Below are positions 1 through 11,165 of a stretch of 64,000 bases of DNA, piece by piece; position 1 is the first letter of the stretch, and every line of letters begins with the position of its first letter. The notes under the pieces were generated by a model. It made no database searches, was not told where the DNA came from, and saw only the letters and a list, made by a program, of their open reading frames with translations. The position numbers and the translations under genes were made by a program. The DNA comes from Peromyscus leucopus. Its lineage: Eukaryota > Chordata > Mammalia > Rodentia > Cricetidae. The stretch lies in assembly GCF_004664715.2 (NCBI RefSeq), contig NC_051072.1:32886642-32950641 (forward strand), in the 5' to 3' direction.

Positions 1-3000
1 AAGCAAGTTCTTTTAAAATTAATATATATTGTGATATTTATATCATGTCAAAGATTTTATATTATAACTCCTTGATTTGGTTATATTCTTCTCCCATATT
101 CAATTCTCCAAGTAATGTATTGTTTCTTATGGTAGATACACATGAAATAACTCACTTGTTAGCAAAGTACTTAAGTGCACTTTGCCATCCTGGGTGAAAC
201 AAATGTGCATGAAAATTAAAAGAAAATACCAGAAGTCAAAGCAGTGAGAATCCTGTGTTTGATTTTAACTGCACTCTACTGGTGGCATTCAAATTTGGCC
301 TTTTGAATAATTGTCAGTTCATTTGAGGATTCAAATAAACATTGATAAGGGGCTCTAGGAAAACTTAACTGGCAAGAATGCTCGGAGCAGGAATCAGGAC
401 AAATCTCACTCTTTGGAGAACACCTTCTTTTCTACAAAGATTGTGCTGGCATTGCATACTCCTAAAGATCCTTAAGGCATTTAGCTGTAAAATAAAAAAT
501 TAAATAAATGAAATGGGAAACAAAAAGAATGCTAATAGTTTGCTTACTCTTATAAGGTCGAAAAAATGTTTTTTAAGAAGTGCATATTAAATTTATAGGA
601 TTTTAGGTATATAGCTTTTATTCAAAATTATCATCACAATTATTCAATAATACAATTTTTGAACTGTTTTGGCAATACCAGATATATTTGAGTCAATTCA
701 ACACCCCTTATTTAAACTGAAATTTTTCATGACTTCCCATGTGTAATAGCTTTGTCCTTTGCTGAATATAAGTTTAACTGAAAATGTCAAAAGCTAATTT
801 TGTGCAAATATTTTTCATGTCAGATCATTTAACCACAACCTTTATGCTAAACAAGAAATACAAAATATAATGCTTAAATTCAGATTATCAATTAATTTTT
901 TTTCTAAAATACTGATTACATATAATTTCTCCCAAGCATAACATTAAGTAAAATTATTTTATCGTGGCATACTTAACAGAATGCTTATCACAGATTCTAT
1001 ACAGCTGTGAAGATTTATGAGACGTAGAGTTATTTTCTTGATTAAAATGCATGTTTTACCCAAGCAAGTATATGCTTTCACTCTAAAAGCATAAACAGCA
1101 CACTAGCACTAACTGTTAGCGGAGCTTGCAGCAGGGTTGAGTGACAGCAGTTTCTGTGCATCTTTCTCTGAATCTCGTTCCTCATGCCTCACTCCAGATC
1201 AGGACTGACACATTCCCCTATGCAAATGCACATCTAATTAGAGACACCTCTCAGTCACTCAGTCACTGTCTTATCACCAGTTGTATTACCTGGCAAGCCC
1301 TTGCTCTGCAGTCTTGGCCCACCACGAACCTTCATTCACTTTCTCTTCTCCTCTGCGAAGTGAACTGATCCAGCATAATCCCTGGAATAACGTAGTTTCT
1401 CTTGCCGAAGAGCAGCTTCCCTCTCCCCATTTTACATGAAGCTAATGGAGCCAGTAGGTATCCTATTGATCTTTTCTCTCTAAGGTTTCCACAGGATTTG
1501 ACGGACTTCCTTACAGGTTAAACATCCAGGCTTTCTGAAGTGGCTATAAAGCTTTGTTTTTTATTTTTCTAACTTTTTTTTTTGAAACCCTTGCTCATCT
1601 GTAATCTTTAAAAGCTCAGTGGATGCCATGCAGAGCAAAGCCTCATTTCTTTGCAGAAATAATCTAGACACTGTCTAGTGTTGAGTACAGTTGTCTGATT
1701 CAAATCTTCTGTTACAAAGCAGATGCCATCTAGCTAGATGTCATGAGAAGAGCCTAACAATGACAATTCACTTATCCCTTAGAAAGAATCAATTCTCCCA
1801 CAATGCATCTGTCAGAGAACTCTCACTCAGTAAAAGCAATTTTTCTCGCTGTCTGACACTGTAATTGCTCTTAAATTTTCAATGAACGTTTTACAAGGAC
1901 TCCCCTGAACCATGATGAAAAACTTAACTTTTTTCTAAAAATGAGAGGCTGACAGGATGAAAGAGGTCTTTCTCTTTAAAGCCTTGCTTGCTTGAGTAGG
2001 AATTCTTTCATATCATCAACAAGCTGTTGAATAGAGGATAGATTACTTTCCATTTATTTCATCAATCAGATTAAAGGCTCTCCTTCACAATGCCCTTTAA
2101 ACAAGAGCTGTTTATGATGTCCTCCCAGGTTTGACTATAATGTAGTTTTAAATCACCATGAATAGTGGTATCCGTAAATAATATAAATATGACGACTATC
2201 GGACAACATTTAAGTATTGCAAGTATTTTGGTTATTATCTTTATTCTTGCCCTTAAAGAGAGGTGAGGAACAGAAGAAAAACAGCTATAGATTTTCTGCT
2301 CTTTAGGTTGAACAACAACAACAACAAAAAAAAAAATCAACACAATTTCCCTTTACAGACCAGTAGACAGAAATACCCAGCAAGACAGCATTTTGCCCAA
2401 TTTAGACCAAGGATGTTGAGAAAAAGTAAAAAGGAAGAAAGTAGGTATTTTTCATTACTATACATACCTACCATAATTTAAAAAAAGAAGTCTGCAATGA
2501 TACATTTAGTTAAATTTTGATGCTGAGACTTATAGCTACTCTAAATAAATTCCTATGTTTAAGACATTTCTAAAAATAAAACACAGCCAAGGTTGTTAAT
2601 TCATCTTATTACTAATACAATGAATAGTCTTTTCATCATTGGAGGTGTATATGTCAAATAGCTTAGCATGGTTTCTTTAATATGTATGTGTTTGAATGTG
2701 TGTCTATAAGTAAATAACTAAAAAGTTAGATACACTCAGCATCCTTGCATGAACAAGAGAACTCACTTGCAGTCAATCTATTTAAGATGCATGGCTATAT
2801 CACAACTATTTTAATTCTGATATAATTTAAACTTCAAGCTCTATAAAAATGAGAGAGAGATTTTACTCAAGCTATAGAATCATTTTTTAAGTATTAAACA
2901 GTGGGTAGGAATTCTGTTACCCCTCATCCTGTCTCCTACTCTATTCATCATACCCCGGACTATGGCCATGCTGCTTTCCATCTTCATCTGGAGTCTCTTT

Positions 3001-3179
3001 AGGGATCAATCTTATTCTGCTTCTAGACAGCATACATGTTTTCACACAATTCTAGTTGATAGCTACGTTTGGATGATCCCACATCTTCATTCTGTGACAC
3101 ATCAGCCACTATTTTGCACACTAATATACATGTCTCTCATCTATATTTTCTTCTCTCTTTAAAGCTACTCATAAGTATG
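1..3179. other. Unique AT-rich noncoding DNA
   Basis: No recognisable repeat, gene or exon was seen here. The open frames are short and have no family resemblance. The most complex part is about 1030-1440, which is less AT-rich than its surroundings and holds an octamer and a homeodomain palindrome, listed separately. Confidence 0.6.
1200..1250. promoter_or_regulatory. Possible octamer plus homeodomain site cluster
   Basis: The sequence shows a perfect octamer ATGCAAAT at 1220-1227, followed 5 bases later by the palindrome TCTAATTAGA (1233-1242), a typical homeodomain core. Both lie in a non-repetitive, compositionally balanced stretch. Such motifs also occur by chance, so the enhancer role is an inference. 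Confidence 0.25.
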
Positions 3180-3529
3180 TGTTGTAGCTGGAGGGCTTCT
3201 CTCCAGGTTCCCCCAAGCCCCGCAGTCCCCACAATCCACGTATAAAATAATCACTCAGACGCTTATATCACTTCTAAGCTGTATGGCCGTGGCAGGCTTC
3301 TTGCTAACTGTTCTTTTATCTTAAATTAACCCATTTTTATAAATCTATACCTTGCCACGTGGCTAGTGGCTTCCCAGCGTCTTCACATGCTGCTTGTCCT
3401 GGCGGTGGCTGCAGTGTCTCCCCTCCTTCTTCCTGTTTCCCCAATTCTCCTCTCTCTTTGTCCCGCCTATACTTCCTGCCTGGTCACTGGCCATCAGTGT
3501 TTTATTTATATAGAGTGATATCCACAGCA
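3180..3529 (-). mobile_element. Solo ERV LTR, type 1 (cricetid mys/ERVK-like)
   Basis: A 350-bp LTR in reverse orientation. On the plus strand it starts TGTTGTAGCTGGAGGG and ends GATATCCACAGCA. It is the reverse complement of the 3' LTR at 7591-7951, sharing the 'ggccatacag' region, the 'gccacgtggc' region and the 'cactgatggcc' region. Neither flank carries the polypurine tract seen next to the other copies, so this is a solo LTR. No clear target duplication was found. The family name is from memory; mys elements of Peromyscus are recalled as having LTRs of about this length. Confidence 0.8.
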
Positions 3530-3730
3530 ATGCGTGTATTTATTTATCATATCAATTTAATAGGAACAAATTGCCTATATATGGGAAACACGAACACCCA
3601 CACAATATCTATTCTTTGATGTTTCGGTGGCACACAAACTATACACAGAGAAGAAAAATTCGGCTGAGAAATATAATGGAATCCTGTCACACGTGTAGTA
3701 AATGGAGAGTATAGAATGCAAGCCCATATC

Positions 3731-4191
3731 TGTAGACGAATCTCTAAACAGTCTTATTAAATAAGAAACACAGAGCCAAATACAGGCTTAATAGCTGAAG
3801 AGATCAGAGCAAACAGCCATAACTAGCCTTAGCTTACCACCATGCAGTCGCTTCCCCAGAGACAGTTTCCTGTCTAAACTGAGCTTTTATTGCTTTCCGT
3901 TCTGCCTTCTCATTGGCTCTAAGCCCAGCCACATTAGTTCCTCATCACTGCCTGTCTATGGGGACCTCCAGGTCTCTATGGTTGGTACTAGGATTAAAGG
4001 CTCAAGTCACCAAGTTTGGCTGTGTCCTTGACCACACAGAGACTCTGCTTGCCATGTGATCAGATTAAGGGCGTGGGCTACCACCGCCTGAATTCTGTTT
4101 ATGGCTCACTGACCTCTGATCTCCAGGCAAACTTTATTTATTAACATACAAATAAAATATCACATTTCAGCACAAATAAAGTATCACCACA
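3731..4191 (-). mobile_element. Solo ERV LTR, type 2, with perfect 6-bp target duplication
   Basis: A 461-bp LTR in reverse orientation, starting TGTAGACGAATCTC and ending GTATCACCACA on the plus strand. It is flanked by catatc on both sides (3725-3730 and 4192-4197), which sets the borders exactly. The same family recurs at 9306-9729 and 27524-28009. It holds a B1-like 'aggattaaaggctca' segment and 'ctttatttattaacatacaaataaa' near its U3 start. The 6-bp duplication is typical of ERVK-class integration. Confidence 0.85.
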
Positions 4192-4197
4192 CATATC

Positions 4198-4930
4198 TGT
4201 AACTGGCAAGGGCTACCATGTGTACATGAATCCACTCTATTGGCAGACCATTGTATACTACCATCTGTTTTCTATTTACTTTCTAAATTTATTTTTCTCT
4301 AAATTGTTAAACCATAAATATTGGACAAATAATATAGATAAATTGGTTATGCTGTGCCCCTGTCAAGAACTGTGGTGGTTATTAGTATGAGATGTAAGGA
4401 TATGCTGACAGACTTTGTTTGTCCTTATTTAAAAATACCATTCACTTTCTTCTTTCTTCTTCTCCCTTTCCCATCCTTTCATTTCTCTTTATGAACACAC
4501 TAATACATTTTATAATTTGTCTTCTTTTCATAAACACATGGCATATTATTGCATCTAATTCATTGATAAAATGGGTGCAGTATGCAAGTTTGAAAATTGT
4601 ACTCTTCAATAAATAATTCACTTAGAGATTTGCTTCTACCCTGCACAGCCAGTTACTTGGCAACCAATCCTTCTAGATAGATCAGTTATCAAGTCAATGT
4701 TATTTCAGTGTTCAACAGGAATGTCATGAAAGCCTTAATTAAATGCCTGTGTTTCAGATGCTTTGTCGAGAGTGTTATCCCATCCATGCCTCTTAGATCT
4801 AAACCAGAAATATCACTGTTTTGATACAATTTGAAAATATGTTTTTAAATTATTCCTGAACAATGTCATCACACCATACCTCCAAAGAAAAGTGACTCTC
4901 CTTATGGCAGTTTTCATTATTTCAAAAGGG
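4198..4930. other. Unique noncoding DNA
   Basis: Nothing recognisable was seen. The stretch is AT-rich with pyrimidine-rich patches near 4440-4490. Confidence 0.5.
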
Positions 4931-4931
4931 A

Positions 4932-5035
4932 AATGGCAGGGGTTTGGAATGCAGCTGAGTGATCCAGTGCTTGTCTATCAAGTGCAAGATCTTGGTTAGC
5001 CTAACACAACAAAAACTAATGAAACAAACAAAACC
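4932..5035 (+). mobile_element. Degraded ID SINE (tRNA-derived)
   Basis: The order 'ggtttggaatgcagctgagtg', 'agtgcttgtctatcaagtgcaag' and 'atcttggtt' follows the ID core (A box, 'gcttgcctagcaagcgcaaggc', 'ctgggtt'). It ends in an A-rich tail of aaac-type units. The copy is heavily diverged, hence old. Confidence 0.6.
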
Positions 5036-5429
5036 ACATTTCTCTTCTTATGATTTATCTCCTTTAAGACTTAACTTGTACAGACATGAACAATTAGTTC
5101 TTGATAGCCTTTGGTTTATCATGTGACTTGTACTGTTCACACATGCCTTTTAAAGAGATTCTGATTTCAACCCGGAGACCATGGAGGGTGTACACCACTG
5201 AATCATTTCCATCTATGGAGCAAGAATTCTCTAAATAAATATTCTTTCATTTATGGCACTATCTCTCCATTGAGTATCTCAACTTGTAGACTTCTATGCA
5301 ATATTGTTGTTCTGTTTTTTTTTTTTTTCCCTGACTACACAGGCTTCTTGGAGAAGAGAGTCTTATTTTATTAACTTTCTTTCAATCCATCTTCAACCTA
5401 TTCTGATTTTTATTGCTTCATATTTCATT

Positions 5430-5439
5430 AAGAAAATTG
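5430..5439. repeat. Target duplication of B1 insertion (left copy)
   Basis: aagaaaattg at 5430-5439 is repeated exactly at 7989-7998, just after the B1 A-rich tail. This brackets a 5'-truncated B1 that was later split by an ERV. Confidence 0.85.
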
Positions 5440-5530
5440 GGAGGCAGAGCCAGGCAGATCTCTGTGAGTTCGAGGCCAGCCTGGGTTACCAAGTGAGCGC
5501 CAGGAAAGGCACAAAGCTACGCAGAGAAAC
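5440..5530 (+). mobile_element. B1 SINE, left part (split by ERV)
   Basis: A 5'-truncated B1 that starts within 'gggaggcagagccaggcag' and runs to 'gctacgcagagaaac'. The remaining 3' end, 'agaaactctgtcttgaaaaac' plus A-rich tail, is found at 7952-7988, beyond a 2.4-kb ERV insert. Confidence 0.9.
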
Positions 5531-5589
5531 TAATGAGGCGTCTGCCAGCGGCACATTAAGCTGTGTGGTAGATTTAGTGTTTACTAGTA

Positions 5590-5620
<31 letters not shown>

Positions 5621-6380
5621 GTTTCTGGGCTACACGCTACTTTGATAAAAGCTTAGACCCACTATTTCTGAGACTTGATGACTCCCAGAGCTGGTGGAAA
5701 ATGTACCACTGCCATGTTGGGAAGCTAAAGTGGGCGGAGCCAGCAGCCACAGCGCCTTTTCAGTCTTAAAATGGTGCAGTTTAAAGCAATAGGCTCAAGG
5801 TAATATAAAAAATAAGCCACGTAAAGATGGCTACCACACAGAGAATCTGGATTATGTTGTCTTTGATATTCGTAACTGAAGAAAACCATTTGATTGCAAA
5901 AGCTGTTGAGTTATGCCAAAATGTATATTTTAAAGGTACCTTGACTTCAAAATTTGGATTTAAGGATATGTTGCTTTGGAAAAGAGGTTCTGCTTTTATT
6001 TCCACAAAAAGCCAGAGGCTGTGGATTTGTTCCAGATTAACATACATCAGGTTTCACCAGCCAAGACCCCCTGAAAGGTCTCCGATGACAGTATGGCCCA
6101 GATGATTCAACATCCAGAGTGGTTTCAAGGCAACTGGTTCACACAATACAGCCTCACGGACTACCCCATAGGCCTAAAATTTTCTTTGTGTCCCCATAAG
6201 ATACAGCGCCCCCCTCCAACAAAAAGTAATAAGAGATGCTACGCCCAAATTCCCAAATATACCAAGCTGGCTTTAAAGGTGGAATTAGCTCACTCCCCCT
6301 CTAAACCCAGACATATTGCTTTAAAAAAAATGGTTAAAAGATTCTTATGTCCCAAATCAAAAGAGCCCTCTGGTGTGGGA

Positions 6381-6381
<1 letters not shown>

Positions 6382-6436
<55 letters not shown>
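6382..6436 (+). repeat. Pure A homopolymer, about 55 bases
   Basis: An uninterrupted A run inside the ERV internal region. The related element at 11577-11600 has a shorter A run at the matching place, so the tract is ancestral to the family and expanded here. Confidence 0.95.
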
Positions 6437-6437
<1 letters not shown>

Positions 6438-6586
6438 ACAATATTTTTATTTAAAACAGGTTGATTATAAATGTGATCTCTTTCTAAAAAAGAAAAGGGG
6501 ATATGATATAGATATATAGGAGGATATGGAGATGATAAGATAAAAGGGTAGATTAGTGAACCTAGTTTTAAAGAACAACTTGTTTC

Positions 6587-6660
6587 AAATGTTTTACATT
6601 GGTATAGATTTTAGTTTATGTTTAAAATGTTTTACATTGGTATAAATTTTAGTTTATTGA
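6587..6660 (+). repeat. Two-copy tandem repeat, 38-bp unit
   Basis: The segment 'aaatgttttacattggtata' with its downstream 'ttttagttta' occurs twice in a row (starts 6587 and 6625). The matching segment in the inverted copy near 11080-11125 appears single, so the duplication is local to this copy. Confidence 0.75.
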
Positions 6661-6689
6661 TACAAACTTGAAGTTAATTTTGTTATACT

Positions 6690-6696
<7 letters not shown>

Positions 6697-6735
<39 letters not shown>
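6697..6735. repeat. (TA)n microsatellite
   Basis: An alternating TA tract with one break, inside the ERV internal region. Confidence 0.9.
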
Positions 6736-6739
<4 letters not shown>

Positions 6740-7590
6740 TTCTTGTTTGAGGTGTTATGTTTATGTAACTCATTTAAAATTGTAATGGATAATTAAAAAA
6801 TAGATTAATAATTAGTCATCTATGATAATCATATCTGTAGCCATGTTAGTTAAGTCTTCTAGGTATACATAGATATATTTCAGATAGATAGGTAATCTTC
6901 AAACACTTCATAGACCTAAAAAATATGACATTTAAATAACTTAAAATTCTGTTGACATGAGACACAATTGCTCCTGGCTGCACCAATTGATCCTGAGAGA
7001 ATGTTGGGCTTCTAAGACATTTCCATTTGAAAGTTTGTCTTTTTGGCACAAAATGGCCTACTGGGCAAAGAACTGCCCTTGCCTTGATGGCTGACAGTAC
7101 AAATGAAATGCTGTCCTTTCTGGACAAGCAGGACACAAGGAAAGCGACCACTGTACTCTGCCAAGACAGGGTAAGATGGTCTTTCAGAAATCCTGCTTCT
7201 AAAAATGGTCTGTCAGATACTCTAGGCCTGTAGCCAATTTAAATACATCAACAATGCTGAGAAAGATTAGGTGACTGTCCAGGCTGCCAGCTGTCTTGGT
7301 CTACTTTTACAAGATTCCCGAAAGTTGCTTACATCCATCTACCATTTCTCAGGTACCATTATGTTCCTTCTCAGGTCTTTGATGTGGTTAAAAACTAGAT
7401 GGTTGTAATTTCCTCAGTTATGATAAAAGATAAGTTAGATATAAAACCTGAAACTCACAAATATAAGATAGATAGGACATCTTCTTTAATATTGTAACTA
7501 TAATTCTTGCTCGGTAATTGTTTTGTTATATGTAATTTTACCATGTTAAAGTTAAAACCTTACTTTTTAAAAAAAGAAGAAAAGGGGAAA

Positions 7591-7951
7591 TGCTGTAGAT
7601 ATCGTTCTATATAAATAAAACACTGATGGCCAGTGACCAGGCAGAAAGCAGATTGCCAGACAAAAAGTAGGTGGGACAAGGAGAGAGGAGAATTCTGGGA
7701 AACGGAAGGCTGAAGAGAGACACTGCCAGTTGCCGCCATGACCAGCAACATGTGAAGACGCCAGTAAGCCACCAGCCATGTGGCAAGGTATAGATTTATA
7801 AAATGGGTTAATTTAAGATAAAAAACAGTTAACAAGAAGCCTGCCACGGCCATACAGTTTAGAAGTGATATAAGCGTATGAGTGATTATTTTATAAGTGG
7901 ATTGTGGGACTGTGGGGCTTGGGGAACCTGGAGAGAAGCCCTCCAGCAACA
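7591..7951 (+). mobile_element. 3' LTR (type 1) of the ERV at 5531-7951
   Basis: Starts TGCTGTAGATATCG right after the polypurine tract 'gaagaaaaggggaaa' and ends CCTCCAGCAACA just before the target duplication agaaac. The U3 contains 'taaataaaacactgatggcc'. The LTR is complete at both ends, so the 3' end was made by normal LTR reverse transcription and not by copying a polyadenylated RNA. Confidence 0.88.
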
Positions 7952-7988
7952 AGAAACTCTGTCTTGAAAAACAAAAAAGAAAAGAAAA
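7952..7988 (+). mobile_element. B1 SINE, right part (3' end and A-rich tail)
   Basis: Continues the B1 of 5440-5530 from the duplicated agaaac through 'tctgtcttgaaaaac' and a mixed A/G tail. It is followed by the B1 target duplication aagaaaattg at 7989-7998. Confidence 0.88.
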
Positions 7989-7998
7989 AAGAAAATTG

Positions 7999-8379
7999 AA
8001 CTTTCAGATGAAATCTCCTAAGTTAATGTACTTATTTGTCTTAGATTTGTTCTGGTAACTTCAGCTGTTATCATCATACCTCTGTATTCTTAGTTTCTGG
8101 TTTCTCTAATATTTTTTTCTTCTATATGCATAAAATCCTACTTATTAGTTTGTTCTTAGCAAATACACATGATTTATTTGTTATCTTTAAACTGTATAAA
8201 CGTCATAGGACACACTGGCCACTCCTTATAAACAAGTCAATCTTGTTTTCTGTGTGAATGGTCCATATTCTTGTACCAGAGCCATCTCAGTACCATTACA
8301 TTTCTTTGCTCCCTGTCAGCACTCAATCTCCTAGCATCCAGCTTCAAATCTTTCCTCTAAATTTTGTTTGCTAAGGTTA
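7999..8379. other. Unique noncoding DNA
   Basis: AT-rich; no recognisable element was seen. Confidence 0.5.
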
Positions 8380-8705
8380 TGAAAGCAGTTTAGGTTGTAA
8401 GTGTTACCTGTTTACACCAAGACACTTTTGAGAGATGGTAGAAACTTTTGACTGGTGGAGTCTAGATTTTTGAGCAAAAAATGATTCAGAAATGATATCA
8501 AAGGAGAATGCTGGACTCTGTGGAGAAAAGTTTCTTCTTCCATGCTTTCCTGCTGCTATTGACTAAAGATCAGACTAAAACAATGGTGCCAGTCAGTCAT
8601 AGATTGAAACTGTCAGCATTGTGAGATAAAATAAACCTTTTTTTCATGACTTCATAATTTCAGATATTTGTTACAGCAGCAGAGAGCTGAGTATATCAGT
8701 TATTC
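8380..8705 (+). mobile_element. Old rodent DNA-transposon-like repeat (hAT/URR1-like)
   Basis: The 3' part 'attgtgagataaaataaaccttttt' followed by 'tttgttacagcagcagagagctgagta' matches the well-known rodent module of the form 'gtgagataaaataaaccctttcctcc...tcacagcaacagaaa'. The 5' part is poorly recognisable. The family name is uncertain. Confidence 0.5.
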
Positions 8706-9299
8706 ATGAGATTCTCATATGTATGTCTTTATCTTTTACTAGCTTGGGGGATTTTTCTTTGCTATTCAATGTTATAGCCATGTATGTCAGAACCTGAAAC
8801 ATTTGTGTTATAGTCATGTATCATCAAGTTCAATGTTTTCTACTTGCCCTTGATAGTTGAGATTTCCAAAAACATGTATTTCTACATTTTTAAGTGCCAT
8901 ATTCTCTCCTAGGTACATTCATTCAAATCCAAGGCTTTAAAATATGATGATAGTATTTTAAAATCTTTTTGGTTAGGATTCTTTTTGATACATGGATGCA
9001 AATATCTGCCATTACATATGTCTAATTTCACTGGTTTAACTACCCGAATGATGAGACAGATACGTTTTTTGCACTTAGCCCGCTGTTTCCTAATTTTTTT
9101 TTTTTTTTTTTTTGAGTTTCAATCCAGAGAAGAAGCATGACTGATGTGTTATAGCGATACTGGAAAACCCAAATCAGGGGCTTCCATTCATGGGAGGAGC
9201 CATCAGTTTCACAAGCTTTCCACACCTGCCAACCTTAGATCCTATACCTTCATCTTGCTTAGGGAGCTCTGTGAGTGATTTGTGTGAGTGTCCTTCCAC
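8706..9299. other. Unique noncoding DNA with poly(T) at 9094-9113
   Basis: Apart from a T homopolymer near 9094-9113 nothing was recognised. Confidence 0.5.
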
Positions 9300-9305
9300 C
9301 CTGTC

Positions 9306-9729
9306 TGTAGATGTAACCAACCATCTTATTAAATATGAAACACAGTACCAATGTAAAAGAGAAAGCCAAGAGGCCAGAGCTCAGAGCTAAAATATCACCT
9401 TTCCTCCTGCAGTGGTCCTAGCTCTCCAAAAGAGAGCTACTTCCTGTGTGTATGTCTTTACATACTTTTTCAGTTCTGCCTTCTCATTGGTTGTAAACCC
9501 AAACACATGACTGCCTCATCACTGCCTGTAAGTACAGCCCTCTAGATCTTAAAGGTGTATGTCTCCAATGCTGGCTGTATCCCTGAACACACAGAGATCT
9601 ATGGGATTAAAGGCGTGCGCCACCACCGCCACGCTCTTGCTATGGCTCTAATAGCTCTGACCCCTGGGCAACTTTATTTATTAACATACAATTAAAATCA
9701 CATTTCAGTACAAATAGAATACCACTATA
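9306..9729 (-). mobile_element. ERV LTR, type 2, reverse
   Basis: Homologous to the solo LTR at 3731-4191: it shares 'cttattaaata.gaaacacag', 'gttctgccttctcattgg', 'cactgcctgt' and 'ctttatttattaacataca'. The B1-derived bit 'gggattaaaggcgtgcgccacc' lies at about 9603-9624. It is followed on the right by 'tttccccttttc', the reverse of the polypurine tract, so it is the 3' LTR of a minus-strand element. Confidence 0.85.
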
Positions 9730-11165
9730 TTTCCCCTTTTCTATTTTAATAAAAAGAAAAAAAAGCAATAGGTTATAACTAACAAAAGAAAAACTATATA
9801 CAAAAGTACAATAACTATATACAATATATACAAGTAATAAATACCTAAACAATGTCTAGTCCATTTGTATTTGACAAATCAGAGAAAATAATTCCATTAT
9901 CTATCCTATTTTGGTAAGTCCGAAATGTATCTAATTCACTTTCTATCCTAGTTAATCTTCAACTATAACTAACTAACCTTCAACTATAACTAACTAATTT
10001 TCAACTCCCTCAGAGGCCCAAGAAGAAAATAATATTAGCTAACAAAAATAAAAATAGGAAGTGCATGCAAGCAACTTCCAAAAAATTTGTGAGTTGACAG
10101 AAACAGCCAGCTGCCTGGACAGTCACCTAAGGTTTCTTTGCAGTTTTGGGGCATCATCTTTAGCCTATAGGCTTAGTGTATCTGACAGACTCATTTGTGA
10201 AGTAGGATGTACAAAAGGTCAACAGTTCAACCTCACATTGGGTGAGAGCAGTCCACGTACCAGAAACACCTGAATAACACTAGTGTCATGTCATGATTCA
10301 GGATTTTAAATTCTGGAAATTGTTGACAGTTTTTGAATTCACCTGTTCATTCTTCTTAGCTGTGTATATATGGCTTCATCTCAGCATCCCCTTCTCCACA
10401 TCCCTCTATTAAATGCCAGTCTACTTTTGAGAAGCATGAGCCTTCAGCTGCTGTTCCATTGCACAACCGAAGCCATCAGCCCACTGCCTGTTCAGGTGCC
10501 TTCTAAGAAAAGGGCACTGTACCATTTCTGGATTGCAAAGGCCACTTCAGGGATGGTGCCATATTGTCCTGGCCTCAGAAGATGCCTTTTGATAAAGCCA
10601 TAACCACACTTGTTTTGGCAGAAATCGGTAGTCCTTTGTTTCGTGTCCTGTCTGTCCATTTTGTCCCGTTGATTCGAGGATACTTTGTTGTCCAGTGGCT
10701 AACTTTTGCCACAATGAAAGTTAACTCCTATGCAGTTTCTTCAATGCCCATATTTTCTCTGAAGTAGATTAGTACTGCCAGGAGCCGACATGTCTCAAAA
10801 AAGAAAAATTTCTAAGTTATTAAAACATTTTAATATTCTGTAGATCTCTGAAGGGTTTGAAGATGACTTGTCTAAAATATATCTGCTCAATTTTTAAAAC
10901 ATATTTAATATGACTACAGGTTCTATTGTAATGTCTAACTACTAAGTTTCATTTCTTTATATCCTAATAGTTGGTAATAATAACATTCAAGGATCAGAAA
11001 ATTGCATTACATTGTTAAATGAATGGTATAAGTACAATTAGAAATATACATATAGCATTTTTTAACAATATCAAGTTCAAATTTGTATACAATATAAAAC
11101 AATCCAATCCAATGTAAAGTATTTAAAACTAGTAATTGTCTTTTTCTTATCTTTCTTTCTTTTTG
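9730..11165 (-). mobile_element. ERV internal block Y, reverse
   Basis: The reverse complement aligns with 6490-7590 of the other ERV over several landmarks: 'cctagttttaaag' and 'ttttacattgg'; 'taatcttcaaacacttcatag'; 'ctcctggc'; 'ggacaagcaggacac'; 'gtctgtcagatac' and 'aggtgactgtccaggc'. A 21-bp unit (cttcaactataactaactaa) is duplicated in tandem at 9957-10000. Short open frames here lack retroviral motifs. Confidence 0.75.
9957..10000. repeat. Two-copy 21-bp tandem repeat
   Basis: 'cttcaactataactaactaac' occurs twice in tandem and is followed by a diverged third start 'ttttcaactccc'. Confidence 0.8.

Larger units (their letters stand above)
5531..7951 (+). mobile_element. Non-autonomous ERV with only a 3' LTR, inserted in a B1
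   Basis: The insert lies between two copies of agaaac (5525-5530 and 7952-7957), a 6-bp target duplication inside B1. It ends with a complete type-1 LTR but starts directly with internal sequence (taatgaggcgtctgccagcg), with no 5' LTR. Block X (about 5880-6470) recurs at 11165-11600. Block Y (about 6490-7590) recurs inverted at 9730-11165. No gag, pol or env reading frame survives and no retroviral motif was recognised, so it needed help in trans. Oddities are a 55-base A run at 6382-6436, a 38-bp tandem duplication near 6587-6660, and two polypurine-like sites (6486-6500 and 7574-7590). Confidence 0.85.

Noticed and set aside
3180..4191. The two LTRs as the ends of a single provirus
   Set aside because: They belong to different families, and the right one has its own perfect duplication catatc; the 200 bases between them contain no ERV internal sequence.
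4932..5035. tRNA-like sequence
   Set aside because: Has only the degraded A/B-box text of an ID SINE and an A-rich tail; no cloverleaf.
5304..5645. Plus-strand open frame of 113 codons with Lys tract
   Set aside because: Spans the T-rich flank, the B1 left part and the ERV start; a mosaic of noncoding repeats.
6093..6464. Plus-strand open frame of 123 codons ending in poly-Lys
   Set aside because: Runs through ERV block X into the 55-base A tract. The related copy at 11340-11560 does not preserve the frame, and no retroviral protein motif is visible.
7560..7952. Minus-strand open frame of 130 codons
   Set aside because: It is the antisense of the type-1 LTR and its flank; the same frame recurs in other LTR copies with breaks.
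10370..10767. Plus-strand open frames of 77 and 67 codons inside the composite ERV
   Set aside because: They are on the strand opposite to block Y. The matching segment at 6990-7200 has no equivalent frame, so there is no sign of coding constraint.
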